This document shows, piece after piece, positions 1 to 6,283 of a stretch of DNA of 6,637 nucleotides. Source of the stretch: an uncultured Bacteroidales bacterium (lineage in GTDB: Bacteria; Bacteroidota; Bacteroidia; Bacteroidales; JAUNSR01); NCBI GenBank assembly GCA_947074165.1, contig CAMTOT010000166.1, positions 1-6,637 of the forward strand, in the 5' to 3' direction. How positions within the stretch are numbered: position 1 is the stretch's first letter; every line of letters begins with the position of its first letter. The notes under the pieces are model-generated. The model was not told the origin of the DNA. It did not search any database and was given only the letters and a program-made list of their open reading frames with translations. The position numbers and the translations under genes were made by a program.

Positions 1-446
1 TTTTTACCGATGATGTTTCCTTTACCGCCTTCAGAGAACCATTCAGGCATTTTAGAACCCAGACCCGGTGTTTCAGCGTGAGAAAGAACGCTGTAACCAA
101 GTACATTGCCTTCTTTGTCAAAACCAACCATAATAGTTATTTCGCCGCTAAATCCTTTTTTAGTAACCGCTTGTACAGCCGCTCCCACAGTTTCGTTTCC
201 TTTTTTAGCAGGAAAGATTGTAGCTGTAGTACCGTCGGCAAGTTCCGCTACCCACTGATCAGAGATAGGGTTGTTGTCAAATTCCGGTGCAACAAGACGA
301 ATTGCATTCTCCTGTTTTGCCAGTTTAGACGCTGCAATCGGTTCTGCGGTAACACCGCTTACGAATCCAAGTATACCACCCGCAAGGCAAGTGATACCGG
401 TAAGTACGGCAACCATATTTACCAGTGAAGATTTCATTTTAGCCAT
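1..446 (-). CDS. rnfG: RnfG, electron transport complex subunit G (FMN-binding), partial, 3' end beyond window
   Basis: This is the periplasm-facing flavoprotein subunit of the Rnf ferredoxin:NAD+ oxidoreductase. It is not in databases-checked form here; the call rests on reading the reverse strand. The visible 148 codons begin MAKMKSSLVN and run open to the left edge. Residues about 8-31 form one hydrophobic N-terminal membrane anchor. A conserved RnfG/NqrC signature, HAETPGLG, sits at residues 123-130, followed by SKM. The covalent FMN-binding threonine (S/T-G-A-T motif) lies in the C-terminal part of the family and is therefore outside the window. The start ATG overlaps the rnfD stop as TAATG (446 shared), which suggests translational coupling, and a purine-rich GGGGAGG lies ten bases upstream inside rnfD. 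ATG at codon 4 is a less likely start. rnfE and rnfA are expected next. Confidence 0.93.
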   Translation of the reverse strand, partial: MAKMKSSLVNMVAVLTGITCLAGGILGFVSGVTAEPIAASKLAKQENAIRLVAPEFDNNPISDQWVAELADGTTATIFPAKKGNETVGAAVQAVTKKGFSGEITIMVGFDKEGNVLGYSVLSHAETPGLGSKMPEWFSEGGKGNIIGK

Positions 447-463
447 TATTTTACAACCTCCCC
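444..463 (-). promoter_or_regulatory. Overlapping stop/start (TAATG) with Shine-Dalgarno-like GGGGAGG for rnfG
   Basis: On the minus strand the rnfD stop TAA (448-446) and the rnfG start ATG (446-444) share one base. GGGGAGG, at 463-457 within the last rnfD codons, is a good Shine-Dalgarno match with ten bases before the ATG. This decides the rnfG start and points to coupled translation. Bacteroidetes genes often lack strong Shine-Dalgarno sequences, so this one stands out, though part of it is constrained by the Gly-Glu codons of rnfD. Confidence 0.6.
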
Positions 464-1390
464 GAATCTTTTAGGTTTAACATAAGCGTTGATAAGCGGC
501 GTAAATGCATTCATAATCAGAATAGCAAATGACATACCTTCAGGATAAGCTCCAAGAGTACGGATGATAACAGTTAATGCGCCGATAGCGATACCGTAGA
601 TAATCATACCGCGTGGTGTCATAGGAGATGAAACATAGTCAGTAGCCATGTATATCGCTCCAAGCATCATACCTCCAGCAAATAGCTGTTCTACCGGATT
701 TACACCACATATAAGTGACATAACTACAACAGCTCCGAAGATAGAAACAGGGATGTGCCATGTAACGATCTTTTTAAACAACATATAAGCGAATCCGATA
801 AGTAGCGCTATTGCAGAAACCTCACCAAGAGAACCGCCAATCTGACCGAACAGAAGATCCATTGTAGAGAAATCCTGTGGCATTCCGGCTTTCATAAGCT
901 GAAGTGGAGTAGCTCCAGTTACGGCGTCAGATCCGATAGCAGTCAGCTGTCCGGGTACAGGCCAAGATGTCATCTGTACAGGGAAAGATAAAAGAAGGAA
1001 TACGCGCGCTGCAAGAGCAGGGTTGAAAATATTGTTACCCAAACCACCGAAAGAAAGTTTCGCTACACCGATAGCAAAAAGAGCACCGATAACGATAATC
1101 CATATTGGAAGGTTTGATGGAACGTTGAACGCAAGAAGAAGACCTGTCAGAATAGCAGAACCATCACAAATAGTTGGTTCTTTCTTCATAATAAATTTCT
1201 GAATAAGGTATTCAAAAGCCACACACGATAGAATCGACGCAAGAGTAACGACTACAGCTCCTAAACCAAAAAAGAAAAAAGAAGCAAGAAGTGCCGGAAT
1301 CAATGCGATAATAACACCGTACATAGCCCCGCCTACAGTGTGACCACTGTGTACGTGCGGTGATAATGATACGTTAAGTTTTTTACTCAT
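446..1390 (-). CDS. rnfD: RnfD, electron transport complex membrane subunit D (covalent FMN)
   Basis: This integral membrane subunit of the Rnf complex is homologous to NqrB. It carries a covalently bound FMN in the electron path that is coupled to Na+/H+ translocation. The 314-residue length is usual for the family. Visible signatures are DGSAILTGLLLAFNVP at residues 76-91, GGLGNNIFNPA at 115-125, the flavinylation motif DAVTGATPL at 155-163 (FMN acceptor predicted to be Thr161), ATDYVSSPMTPRG at 249-261, and YPEGMSFAILIMNAFTP at 282-298. Many hydrophobic segments (about 22-42, 43-64, 95-112, 125-140, 190-205, 212-230, 262-280, 286-303 and others) fit a polytopic protein of roughly ten helices. 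The gene begins 52 bases after rnfC and ends in a one-base overlap with rnfG. Isoleucine is mostly ATT/ATC, as in the rest of the operon. No truncation or frameshift is seen. Confidence 0.96.
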   Translation of the reverse strand: MSKKLNVSLSPHVHSGHTVGGAMYGVIIALIPALLASFFFFGLGAVVVTLASILSCVAFEYLIQKFIMKKEPTICDGSAILTGLLLAFNVPSNLPIWIIVIGALFAIGVAKLSFGGLGNNIFNPALAARVFLLLSFPVQMTSWPVPGQLTAIGSDAVTGATPLQLMKAGMPQDFSTMDLLFGQIGGSLGEVSAIALLIGFAYMLFKKIVTWHIPVSIFGAVVVMSLICGVNPVEQLFAGGMMLGAIYMATDYVSSPMTPRGMIIYGIAIGALTVIIRTLGAYPEGMSFAILIMNAFTPLINAYVKPKRFGEVVK

Positions 1391-1442
1391 TGTTTTTTTA
1401 TTTATTCAATTCCTGTTTATAAAGAATTAATAGAATTACTTA

Positions 1443-2792
1443 TTATTTTTTAGGAGCCGCTGCTGCCGCTCTTGCTCTCATGATACCCATTACTTTTCCT
1501 TTGCCAAGGCGGATATAATCAAGAAGAGGACGGTTTGCCGGACAAGTATAGCTACAAGAACCACATTCGATACAGTCGTATACGCGGTCAGCTTCAGCTT
1601 CTTCAACCATATTAAGTTCGCTCACTCTCATAAGATATGAAGGAACAAGACCCATAGGGCAAACGTGGACACATTTCGCGCAACGGATACAGTCGCTCAT
1701 TTCCTTGCGTTTTGCCTCAAGACTCTGCATGATAAGGATACCAGAGCAGCCTTTTACGACCATTGAATCTGTAGAAGGCATCGCTTTACCCATCATCGGA
1801 CCACCTGAAATAACTTTACCTGTATCTTCAGGAAGACCACCGGCAGCTTCGATAAGCTGATTCATCGGTGTGCCAACACGAGAAAGGAAGTTAGATGGTT
1901 TTGCAAGAGATTTACCTGTAACTGTTACTACGCGCTCAAACAAAGGTTTGTTTTTCTGTACTGCTTCGTATACAGCAAAAGCTGTCCCGACATTTTGAAC
2001 AACCGCGCCAGTAGCGATAGGAAGAGCTCCGGAAGGAACCTGACGGCGAATACAAGCGTCTATAAGCTGTTTTTCACCACCTTGAGGGTACTGCACTTTA
2101 AGAGGTTCGATAGTGATACCGGCATAATCAGCAGCCTTTTCGCTCATTAGTTTTATCGCGTCTTTTTTATTGTTTTCGATACCTATCACCGCTTTCTCTA
2201 CGTTAACAGCTTTCATAAGAATCTTAACACCTACAAGGATCTCATCAGCTTTTTCAAGCATAAGCTGGTGGTCGGAAGTAAGGTAAGGTTCGCACTCAAC
2301 GGCATTGATAACAATGATTTCTGCTTTTGATCCCGGAGGAGGAGACAGCTTAACGTGAGAAGGGAATGTAGCACCACCCAAGCCTACGATACCGCAATCT
2401 TTAACTCTCTCTACAATAGCTTTAGAATCCATTGTGATCTCTTTCACAAGTTTGTCAGAGCGGTCGATAGATTCTTCCCATTCGTCACCCTCTACATCAA
2501 TGAATATTGCAGGGCGTTTGTTGCCGGAAGAATCCGGAGCTACATCGATTTTAGCAACTGTACCAGACACAGATGAGTGAATGTTAGCAGAAACAAAACC
2601 TGAAGCCTGAGCAATCAAAGTACCAACTTTTACTTTGTCGCCTTTGTTTACAACTGCCTGAGCAGGAGCTCCGATATGCTGTCCAAGAGGGATAATCACC
2701 TGTTTAGGAAGTTCAAGTGATTCTATCTTCTTGTTTGCAGACAATTTATTTTCGGCAGGGTGAATACCCCCCAGACGAAATGTCTTTAACAT
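1443..2792 (-). CDS. rnfC: RnfC, electron transport complex subunit C (NADH/FMN-binding, 2x[4Fe-4S])
   Basis: This is the peripheral cytoplasmic subunit where NAD+ is reduced (or NADH oxidised), related to the Nqo1/NuoF fold. The order is: an N-terminal RnfC barrel-sandwich-like region starting FRLGGIHP (residues 5-12); a glycine-rich nucleotide/FMN-binding stretch GLGGATFP (137-144); NAVECEPYLTSDHQLM (163-178); YPQGGEKQLI (235-244); NVGT (267-270); and GPMMG (331-335). Two [4Fe-4S] motifs follow, with cysteines at 368, 371, 374, 378 and at 407, 410, 413, 417, each ending in C-P. The protein ends soon after in a short Ala/Lys tail. It therefore lacks the long Ala-rich C-terminal repeat extension of enterobacterial RsxC (about 740 residues) and matches the compact form of anaerobes. 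There are 33 bases to rnfB upstream and 52 to rnfD downstream, so it is one operon. All eight cluster ligands are present. Confidence 0.96.
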   Translation of the reverse strand: MLKTFRLGGIHPAENKLSANKKIESLELPKQVIIPLGQHIGAPAQAVVNKGDKVKVGTLIAQASGFVSANIHSSVSGTVAKIDVAPDSSGNKRPAIFIDVEGDEWEESIDRSDKLVKEITMDSKAIVERVKDCGIVGLGGATFPSHVKLSPPPGSKAEIIVINAVECEPYLTSDHQLMLEKADEILVGVKILMKAVNVEKAVIGIENNKKDAIKLMSEKAADYAGITIEPLKVQYPQGGEKQLIDACIRRQVPSGALPIATGAVVQNVGTAFAVYEAVQKNKPLFERVVTVTGKSLAKPSNFLSRVGTPMNQLIEAAGGLPEDTGKVISGGPMMGKAMPSTDSMVVKGCSGILIMQSLEAKRKEMSDCIRCAKCVHVCPMGLVPSYLMRVSELNMVEEAEADRVYDCIECGSCSYTCPANRPLLDYIRLGKGKVMGIMRARAAAAAPKK

Positions 2793-2825
2793 ATAGTTTT
2801 TTTGATTTAATTATTAATACTAAGA

Positions 2826-3800
2826 TTAAGCCTCTGTAGCGGGAGAGTCGTTATTGCTCTGGTCAGCTTTAGGAGCTTCTGGTGCAGCAGGTGCATCTGT
2901 TTTAGGTGTTTCCGCCTTTGGAGTTTCCGCTTTCGGAGCAACCGGTTTAGCTGCCGGAGCCGCATCAGCTGGTTTCTCTTTTCTTGGAGGGAAATTTACT
3001 TCAACAATAGCGCCGGTAGGGCATACAGGAACACATTTGCGACAAGATTTACATTTGTCGTAATCAATGTAAGCAAGGTTGTTTTCAACTGTGATAGCGT
3101 CAAACGGACACTCTTTAGCACATTTACTACAACCAATACAAGCGCTTGTACAAGCTTTACGTGCAACTCCACCTTTGTCTTTGTTTACACAGCTAACGAA
3201 TACGCGACGGTTGTTTTTGCCTTTCTTACGAAGCTGGATGATGAATTTAGGACAAGCCTTAACACATGCACCACAAGCCGTACATTTATCTTCGTTTACT
3301 TCCGGTAATCCTGTTTCAGGATTGATGTGAATTGCGTCGAAGTCGCAAGAAACCTCGCAGTCGCCAAGTCCGAAACAGCCAAAAGAACAACCCGTATCTC
3401 CGGCAGAAGTAGCAGCAGCCACCGCACAACTTTTAGCGCCGTCGTAAACAGATGTTTTAGGTCTAGCCGAACATGAACCACCGCAACGTACTACAGCTAC
3501 TTTCGGTTCGGCAGCCGAAGCTGTCTGACCTAAGATACCTGCTACCTGCTCCATAACTGCAGAACCACCAACCGGACAGTTTAAACCGTCAAGCGAACTT
3601 GCTTTAACACAAGCCTCAGCAAAACCTCCACAACCGGGAAAACCGCAACCTCCACAGTTTGCCTGTGGAAGAACTTCTCCCACCTCGGCAATGCGAGGGT
3701 CTTCATAAACATAGAATTTCTGTGCAACTATAAACAGAATCACAGCTCCTATGGCTCCGATCACACCAAGAGTAATCAAAGCGATCCAAATTAAATTCAT
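2826..3800 (-). CDS. rnfB: RnfB, electron transport complex subunit B (multi-[4Fe-4S] ferredoxin-like)
   Basis: RnfB is the membrane-anchored iron-sulfur subunit thought to accept electrons from reduced ferredoxin. One hydrophobic anchor spans residues about 4-26. The N-terminal Fe-S domain then has Cys49, 52, 57 and 75 (motif CGGCGFPGC). A middle cysteine-rich stretch has Cys106, 110 and 125, then Cys138, 142, 148 and 152 (ending DFDAI). Classical ferredoxin motifs follow: Cys173/176/179/183, Cys221/224/227/231 and Cys250/253/256/260, with Cys204 and 217 also available. At 324 residues it is much longer than the about 190-residue proteobacterial RsxB and resembles the expanded RnfB of anaerobes, with perhaps five or six clusters. 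The last 54 residues are a Pro/Ala/Lys tail of low complexity. It lies 14 bases downstream of rseC and 33 upstream of rnfC. The cluster count is inferred from motifs. Confidence 0.96.
   Translation of the reverse strand: MNLIWIALITLGVIGAIGAVILFIVAQKFYVYEDPRIAEVGEVLPQANCGGCGFPGCGGFAEACVKASSLDGLNCPVGGSAVMEQVAGILGQTASAAEPKVAVVRCGGSCSARPKTSVYDGAKSCAVAAATSAGDTGCSFGCFGLGDCEVSCDFDAIHINPETGLPEVNEDKCTACGACVKACPKFIIQLRKKGKNNRRVFVSCVNKDKGGVARKACTSACIGCSKCAKECPFDAITVENNLAYIDYDKCKSCRKCVPVCPTGAIVEVNFPPRKEKPADAAPAAKPVAPKAETPKAETPKTDAPAAPEAPKADQSNNDSPATEA
2892..2936 (-). repeat. 15-bp tandem repeat (about 3 units) encoding PKAET-PKAET-PKTDA in the RnfB tail
   Basis: Residues 289-303 of RnfB read PKAET, PKAET, PKTDA. 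The DNA units are two near-identical 15-mers and one diverged copy. They lie within the Pro/Ala/Lys-rich C-terminal tail, which carries no cysteines and is probably disordered. The copy number may vary between strains through replication slippage. Confidence 0.7.
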
Positions 3801-3814
3801 AGAGTGATATGGTT

Positions 3815-4219
3815 TTATTTAATGTAAAATACAAATTTCTTTTTCAGCTTATCTCTGAAAAAATAAAGCGTCAGGTAATATGGCATCAGAACACCTAAAG
3901 CAATTAATCCCGCAGTTAATTCATTCAATTTTTCTAAACTAATGATTAATGTAACCATCATAATGATAAATGGCAGAAAGAAGGCGTAGCCTACGGCTTG
4001 CCAACCCATTCTGCTTGTTCCTACTACGACTACCTCGTCACCAACATTAAGTTTTGAATCAATGACCGGGACTTCAATAATCTTTTCAGACATATCAGAT
4101 GCTGTACATGCACTTTTTAAGTGGCATCCCGAGCAGGCTGATTTTTGTACTATAAGCACATCCACCATTTCTTTATGGATCTGTTTTACAGTACCAATAT
4201 GTTCGATTGTTTTACTCAT
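3815..4219 (-). CDS. rseC: RseC/SoxR-reducing-system family protein heading the rnf operon
   Basis: This is a small membrane protein of the RseC/MucC family, 134 residues from the chosen start (MSKTIEHIG). The cysteine signature SACSGCHLKSAC gives Cys29, Cys32 and Cys38, aligning with the SCSSCASRAGC region of E. coli RseC. Two transmembrane helices follow at about residues 76-94 and 101-120, then a basic C-terminal tail. In E. coli, RseC modulates sigma-E and works with the Rsx (Rnf-like) complex in reducing SoxR; its role in Bacteroidales is not established. Position as first gene, 14 bases before rnfB, suggests an assembly or redox accessory function for Rnf (inference). An upstream in-frame ATG at 4252 would add 11 residues, but it overlaps the predicted -7 promoter box and the family begins near the later Met, so 4219 is preferred. 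Confidence 0.85.
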   Translation of the reverse strand: MSKTIEHIGTVKQIHKEMVDVLIVQKSACSGCHLKSACTASDMSEKIIEVPVIDSKLNVGDEVVVVGTSRMGWQAVGYAFFLPFIIMMVTLIISLEKLNELTAGLIALGVLMPYYLTLYFFRDKLKKKFVFYIK

Positions 4220-4249
4220 TTTTGTAATCTCTACATAGCAAATTGGTCG

Positions 4250-4279
4250 CAAATATAATAGTTATTTGTTGTACTCTAA
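4250..4279 (-). promoter_or_regulatory. Candidate Bacteroidetes-type promoter of the rseC-rnf operon
   Basis: On the minus strand TATATTTG (4257-4250) is a perfect match to the Bacteroidetes -7 consensus TAnnTTTG. TTA at 4279-4277, 19 bases upstream, is a two-of-three match to the -33 TTG. Transcription would start near 4243-4246, giving a leader of about 25 bases before the rseC ATG at 4219. The position and spacing fit, but the -33 element is weak. Confidence 0.6.
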
Positions 4280-4504
4280 TCGATTTTAAGTAAAAAATGA
4301 AGTAAAATAATACCTAATTTAGAGTAACTGTACAATTGCATAAATCCGTTTTAACAATACTGTGAGTATGATTTTAAAAAAACACGAGTATGTGTATTGC
4401 ATGAATATACATTGATTATTCCAATTTTTTGTTTCATAATCGGAAATGTAGTTAGATTTAGTTAAGTATATACAAGAATTAATGGGTGTTGACGTTAGAA
4501 TATC

Positions 4505-4512
4505 TATCTTTG
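4505..4512 (+). promoter_or_regulatory. Candidate -7 box for nhaC
   Basis: TATCTTTG matches the Bacteroidetes -7 consensus TAnnTTTG exactly. It would place the start of transcription near 4518-4520 and give a leader of about 85 bases. No good TTG lies at the ideal 19-base spacing (TGG is at 4483-4485); the nearest TTG, at 4489-4491, is only 13 bases away. The call is therefore based on the -7 box and its position. Confidence 0.5.
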
Positions 4513-4530
4513 AAATGAAAATATACCAAC

Positions 4531-4555
4531 TGTATATATACATGTATAATGTATA
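4531..4555. repeat. TGTATA repeats with a 12-bp palindrome in the nhaC leader
   Basis: TGTATA occurs three times, at 4531-4536, 4543-4548 and 4550-4555. TATACATGTATA (4537-4548) is a perfect 12-bp palindrome. It sits just downstream of the candidate nhaC start of transcription, where an operator would act. AT-rich low complexity makes chance a real alternative. Confidence 0.4.
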
Positions 4556-4604
4556 TTATTGCTTTTTTCATAAATTAAGAAGAGAAGATATATAGAAATT
4601 TAAG

Positions 4605-6086
4605 ATGAAGAATCAGAAATTACCTTCGTTTGGGTTTTCATTAATCCCTGTTTTGTCCCTTGTCGTGTTGTTGATTATTAACGTGCGCATATTTGGCGAT
4701 GCGGCTTTAGATGGGTCCATTCAGTTTGTTCTTCTACTTGCTACGGCGGTAGTTGTGTTGCTTTCTATGTGGAAATATAAAACCCCATGGGATAAATTTG
4801 AAAAAGGGTTCATTAGTGGTGTTGCTAACTCTACACCAGCTATACTTGTGTTGCTTTTGATAGGTGCAATGGCTGGAACATGGATGTTAAGCGGCATTAT
4901 ACCGGCTATGATGTATTATGGACTGCAGGTTATCAATCCCACTGTTTTTCTCGCTACAGCTTGTGTTGTGTCTGCTATTATATCAATCTCTACCGGCAGC
5001 TCCTGGACAACGATAGCTACTGTAGGGGTAGGCCTGATGGGTATTGGGCTTGTGCTTGGGTTTGAGCCTGGCTGGATAGCAGGAGCTATTATCTCAGGAG
5101 CATATTTCGGTGATAAAGTATCTCCTTTGTCAGAAACAACAAACATGGCAGCGACAACAGCTAATACGGATATATTTTCACACATAAGATATATGATGAT
5201 AACGACTGTTCCGTCTTTTATTATCACGATTGTTATTTTTACTTTATATGGACTTCTAGGATCTCATTCTGGAGATATTCAGGTTACGGAACTTACTCAA
5301 GTACTTCTTGAAAACTATAATATTAGTCCGTTCCTATTTGTTATTCCTGCGATAATATTATTTATGATAGTAAAAAAGATACCTGCTGTGATTGTTCTTT
5401 TTACAGGTGTTATATTAGGTGGGCTTGGGGCTATTATTTTTCAGCCGGCTATGATAAATAATGTGAGCGGTATTTCAGGAGACTCTTTTAGTATAGCAAA
5501 TACAGTGCAGGTAGTGCTTAATTCTGCGTATGGACCAGTAGCACCGGAAACCGGTAACGAGATGCTAAATGAACTTGTAGCTACAAAAGGCATGAGCGGT
5601 ATGCTTAATACTGTATGGTTGATAATATGCGCTATGTGTTTTGGCGGTGCACTTGAGGCAAGCGGTATGCTTCAGTCTATTACTAATAAGCTTGTTTCAA
5701 TGATGAGAAGTACATTCTCAACAGTAGCTTCTACGACAGGAGCATGTTTGTTTCTTAATTTCGCTACAGGAGATCAATATATATCTATTATACTACCGGG
5801 TAGGATGTTTTCCGGCATTTATAAGAAGCAGGGCTATCAACCAGAGCTCTTGAGTCGAACACTTGAAGATTCGGCAACCGTAACATCGGTTTTGATACCA
5901 TGGAATAGTTGCGGTATGGCTCAATCTGCCGTACTTGGTGTCGCAACACTTGTGTATTTTCCGTTCTGTTTCTTTAATCTTTTAAGTCCTGTTATGACTC
6001 TGGTTGTAGCTGCGTTTGGTTATAAGATACGAAAAGGAACTACGATTGAGGTGCCTCAAAACTACGATGTGGTAGATGCTGTATGA
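4605..6086 (+). CDS. nhaC: NhaC-family Na+/H+ antiporter
   Basis: This is an inner-membrane secondary transporter of the NhaC family, which exchanges Na+ for H+. Members such as MleN couple Na+/H+ exchange to malate/lactate, so the exact substrate is not proven. The 493-residue length is normal. Signatures are TGSSWTTIATVG at residues 130-141, GAYFGDKVSPLSETTNMA at 165-182, TGDQYISIILPGRMF at 388-402 and LIPWNSCG at 430-437. About eleven to thirteen hydrophobic segments span the chain, from residue 9 to about 473, with a short polar tail. The ATG at 4605 is followed by the expected polar start and first helix; a purine-rich AAGAAGAGAAG lies about 16 bases upstream. It ends with tandem in-frame stops, TGA then TAA. 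It diverges from the rnf operon. Unlike rnf genes, it uses ATA for isoleucine often, suggesting lower expression or a different history. Confidence 0.93.
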   Translation: MKNQKLPSFGFSLIPVLSLVVLLIINVRIFGDAALDGSIQFVLLLATAVVVLLSMWKYKTPWDKFEKGFISGVANSTPAILVLLLIGAMAGTWMLSGIIPAMMYYGLQVINPTVFLATACVVSAIISISTGSSWTTIATVGVGLMGIGLVLGFEPGWIAGAIISGAYFGDKVSPLSETTNMAATTANTDIFSHIRYMMITTVPSFIITIVIFTLYGLLGSHSGDIQVTELTQVLLENYNISPFLFVIPAIILFMIVKKIPAVIVLFTGVILGGLGAIIFQPAMINNVSGISGDSFSIANTVQVVLNSAYGPVAPETGNEMLNELVATKGMSGMLNTVWLIICAMCFGGALEASGMLQSITNKLVSMMRSTFSTVASTTGACLFLNFATGDQYISIILPGRMFSGIYKKQGYQPELLSRTLEDSATVTSVLIPWNSCGMAQSAVLGVATLVYFPFCFFNLLSPVMTLVVAAFGYKIRKGTTIEVPQNYDVVDAV

Positions 6087-6092
6087 TAACAA

Positions 6093-6144
6093 CAAATGGA
6101 GTCAACAAAATAATATTAACAAATTATTTTGTTGACTCCATTTG
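6093..6144. repeat. Perfect 22-bp inverted repeat with 8-base loop just after nhaC
   Basis: The arm at 6093-6114 is the exact reverse complement of the arm at 6123-6144, with loop ATTAACAA (6115-6122). It starts six bases after the nhaC stop. The transcript would form a very stable hairpin. No T-tract follows on the plus strand (CATATTCTAAG), so it is not a classical intrinsic terminator. It may protect or end the nhaC mRNA, stop antisense transcription, or be a remnant of a small repeat element. Confidence 0.85.
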
Positions 6145-6145
6145 C

Positions 6146-6195
6146 ATATTCTAAGTGATGTATAACTTCTTTGTATGAGTCATATCTTAGAATAT
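6146..6195. repeat. 10-bp inverted repeat, second hairpin of the nhaC 3' region
   Basis: ATATTCTAAG (6146-6155) and CTTAGAATAT (6186-6195) are exact reverse complements across a 30-base interior. A further short pairing, TGAT (6156-6159) with GTCA (6179-6182), is possible with a small bulge. It begins one base after the preceding 22-bp hairpin, so the two would stack side by side in the transcript. Confidence 0.6.
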
Positions 6196-6246
6196 TGTAT
6201 CACATAATAATATAAATCATATAGAATATCTGCTTTATGGCATATA

Positions 6247-6283
6247 GTTGTCCGATAAATCCACATCGGGCAGCTTTTTTTTT
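6247..6283 (+). terminator. Intrinsic (rho-independent) terminator
   Basis: The left arm GTTGTCCGAT (6247-6256) pairs with ATCGGGCAGC (6265-6274) over ten base pairs, two of them G-U. The loop is AAATCCAC, and nine Ts follow directly (6275-6283). The orientation terminates plus-strand transcription. It lies about 160 bases past the nhaC stop, so it either ends a long nhaC 3' UTR or a small separate RNA. Confidence 0.85.

Larger units (their letters stand above)
4220..4604. other. Divergent AT-rich intergenic region between rseC and nhaC
   Basis: These 385 bases separate the two divergent transcription units and hold no convincing gene. A frame at 4319-4543 on the minus strand has no recognisable family, low-complexity composition and no clear start context. 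Short repeats are visible: GAGTATG at 4364-4370 and 4386-4392 (22 bases apart), ATTGCAT at 4335-4341 and 4396-4402, and a 6-bp inverted pair CAATAC/GTATTG (4355-4360 and 4394-4399). These could be regulator sites, but chance is likely in such AT-rich DNA. I see no known riboswitch or terminator here. Confidence 0.6.

Noticed and set aside
78..428. Plus-strand open frame of 116 codons
   Set aside because: It is antisense to rnfG, whose reverse-strand frame is intact and shows the conserved HAETPGLG motif.
3296..3481. Minus-strand open frame of 61 codons inside rnfB
   Set aside because: Out-of-frame shadow of rnfB; the in-frame cysteine motifs run uninterrupted through it, so there is no sign of a frameshift.
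4220..4252. Longer rseC start at 4252
   Set aside because: It adds 11 residues outside the family core and overlaps the predicted -7 promoter box; the Met at 4219 fits better.
4319..4543. Minus-strand open frame of 74 codons between rseC and nhaC
   Set aside because: AT-rich, low-complexity peptide with no recognisable family or ribosome site, and it spans the candidate nhaC promoter.
4513..4604. Sodium-responsive riboswitch in the nhaC leader
   Set aside because: The leader is short and AT-rich, with only a small palindrome and none of the conserved G-rich loops or helices expected of a metal riboswitch.
4916..5227. Minus-strand open frame of 103 codons inside nhaC
   Set aside because: It is antisense to the conserved NhaC core motifs and is explained as a shadow of that gene.
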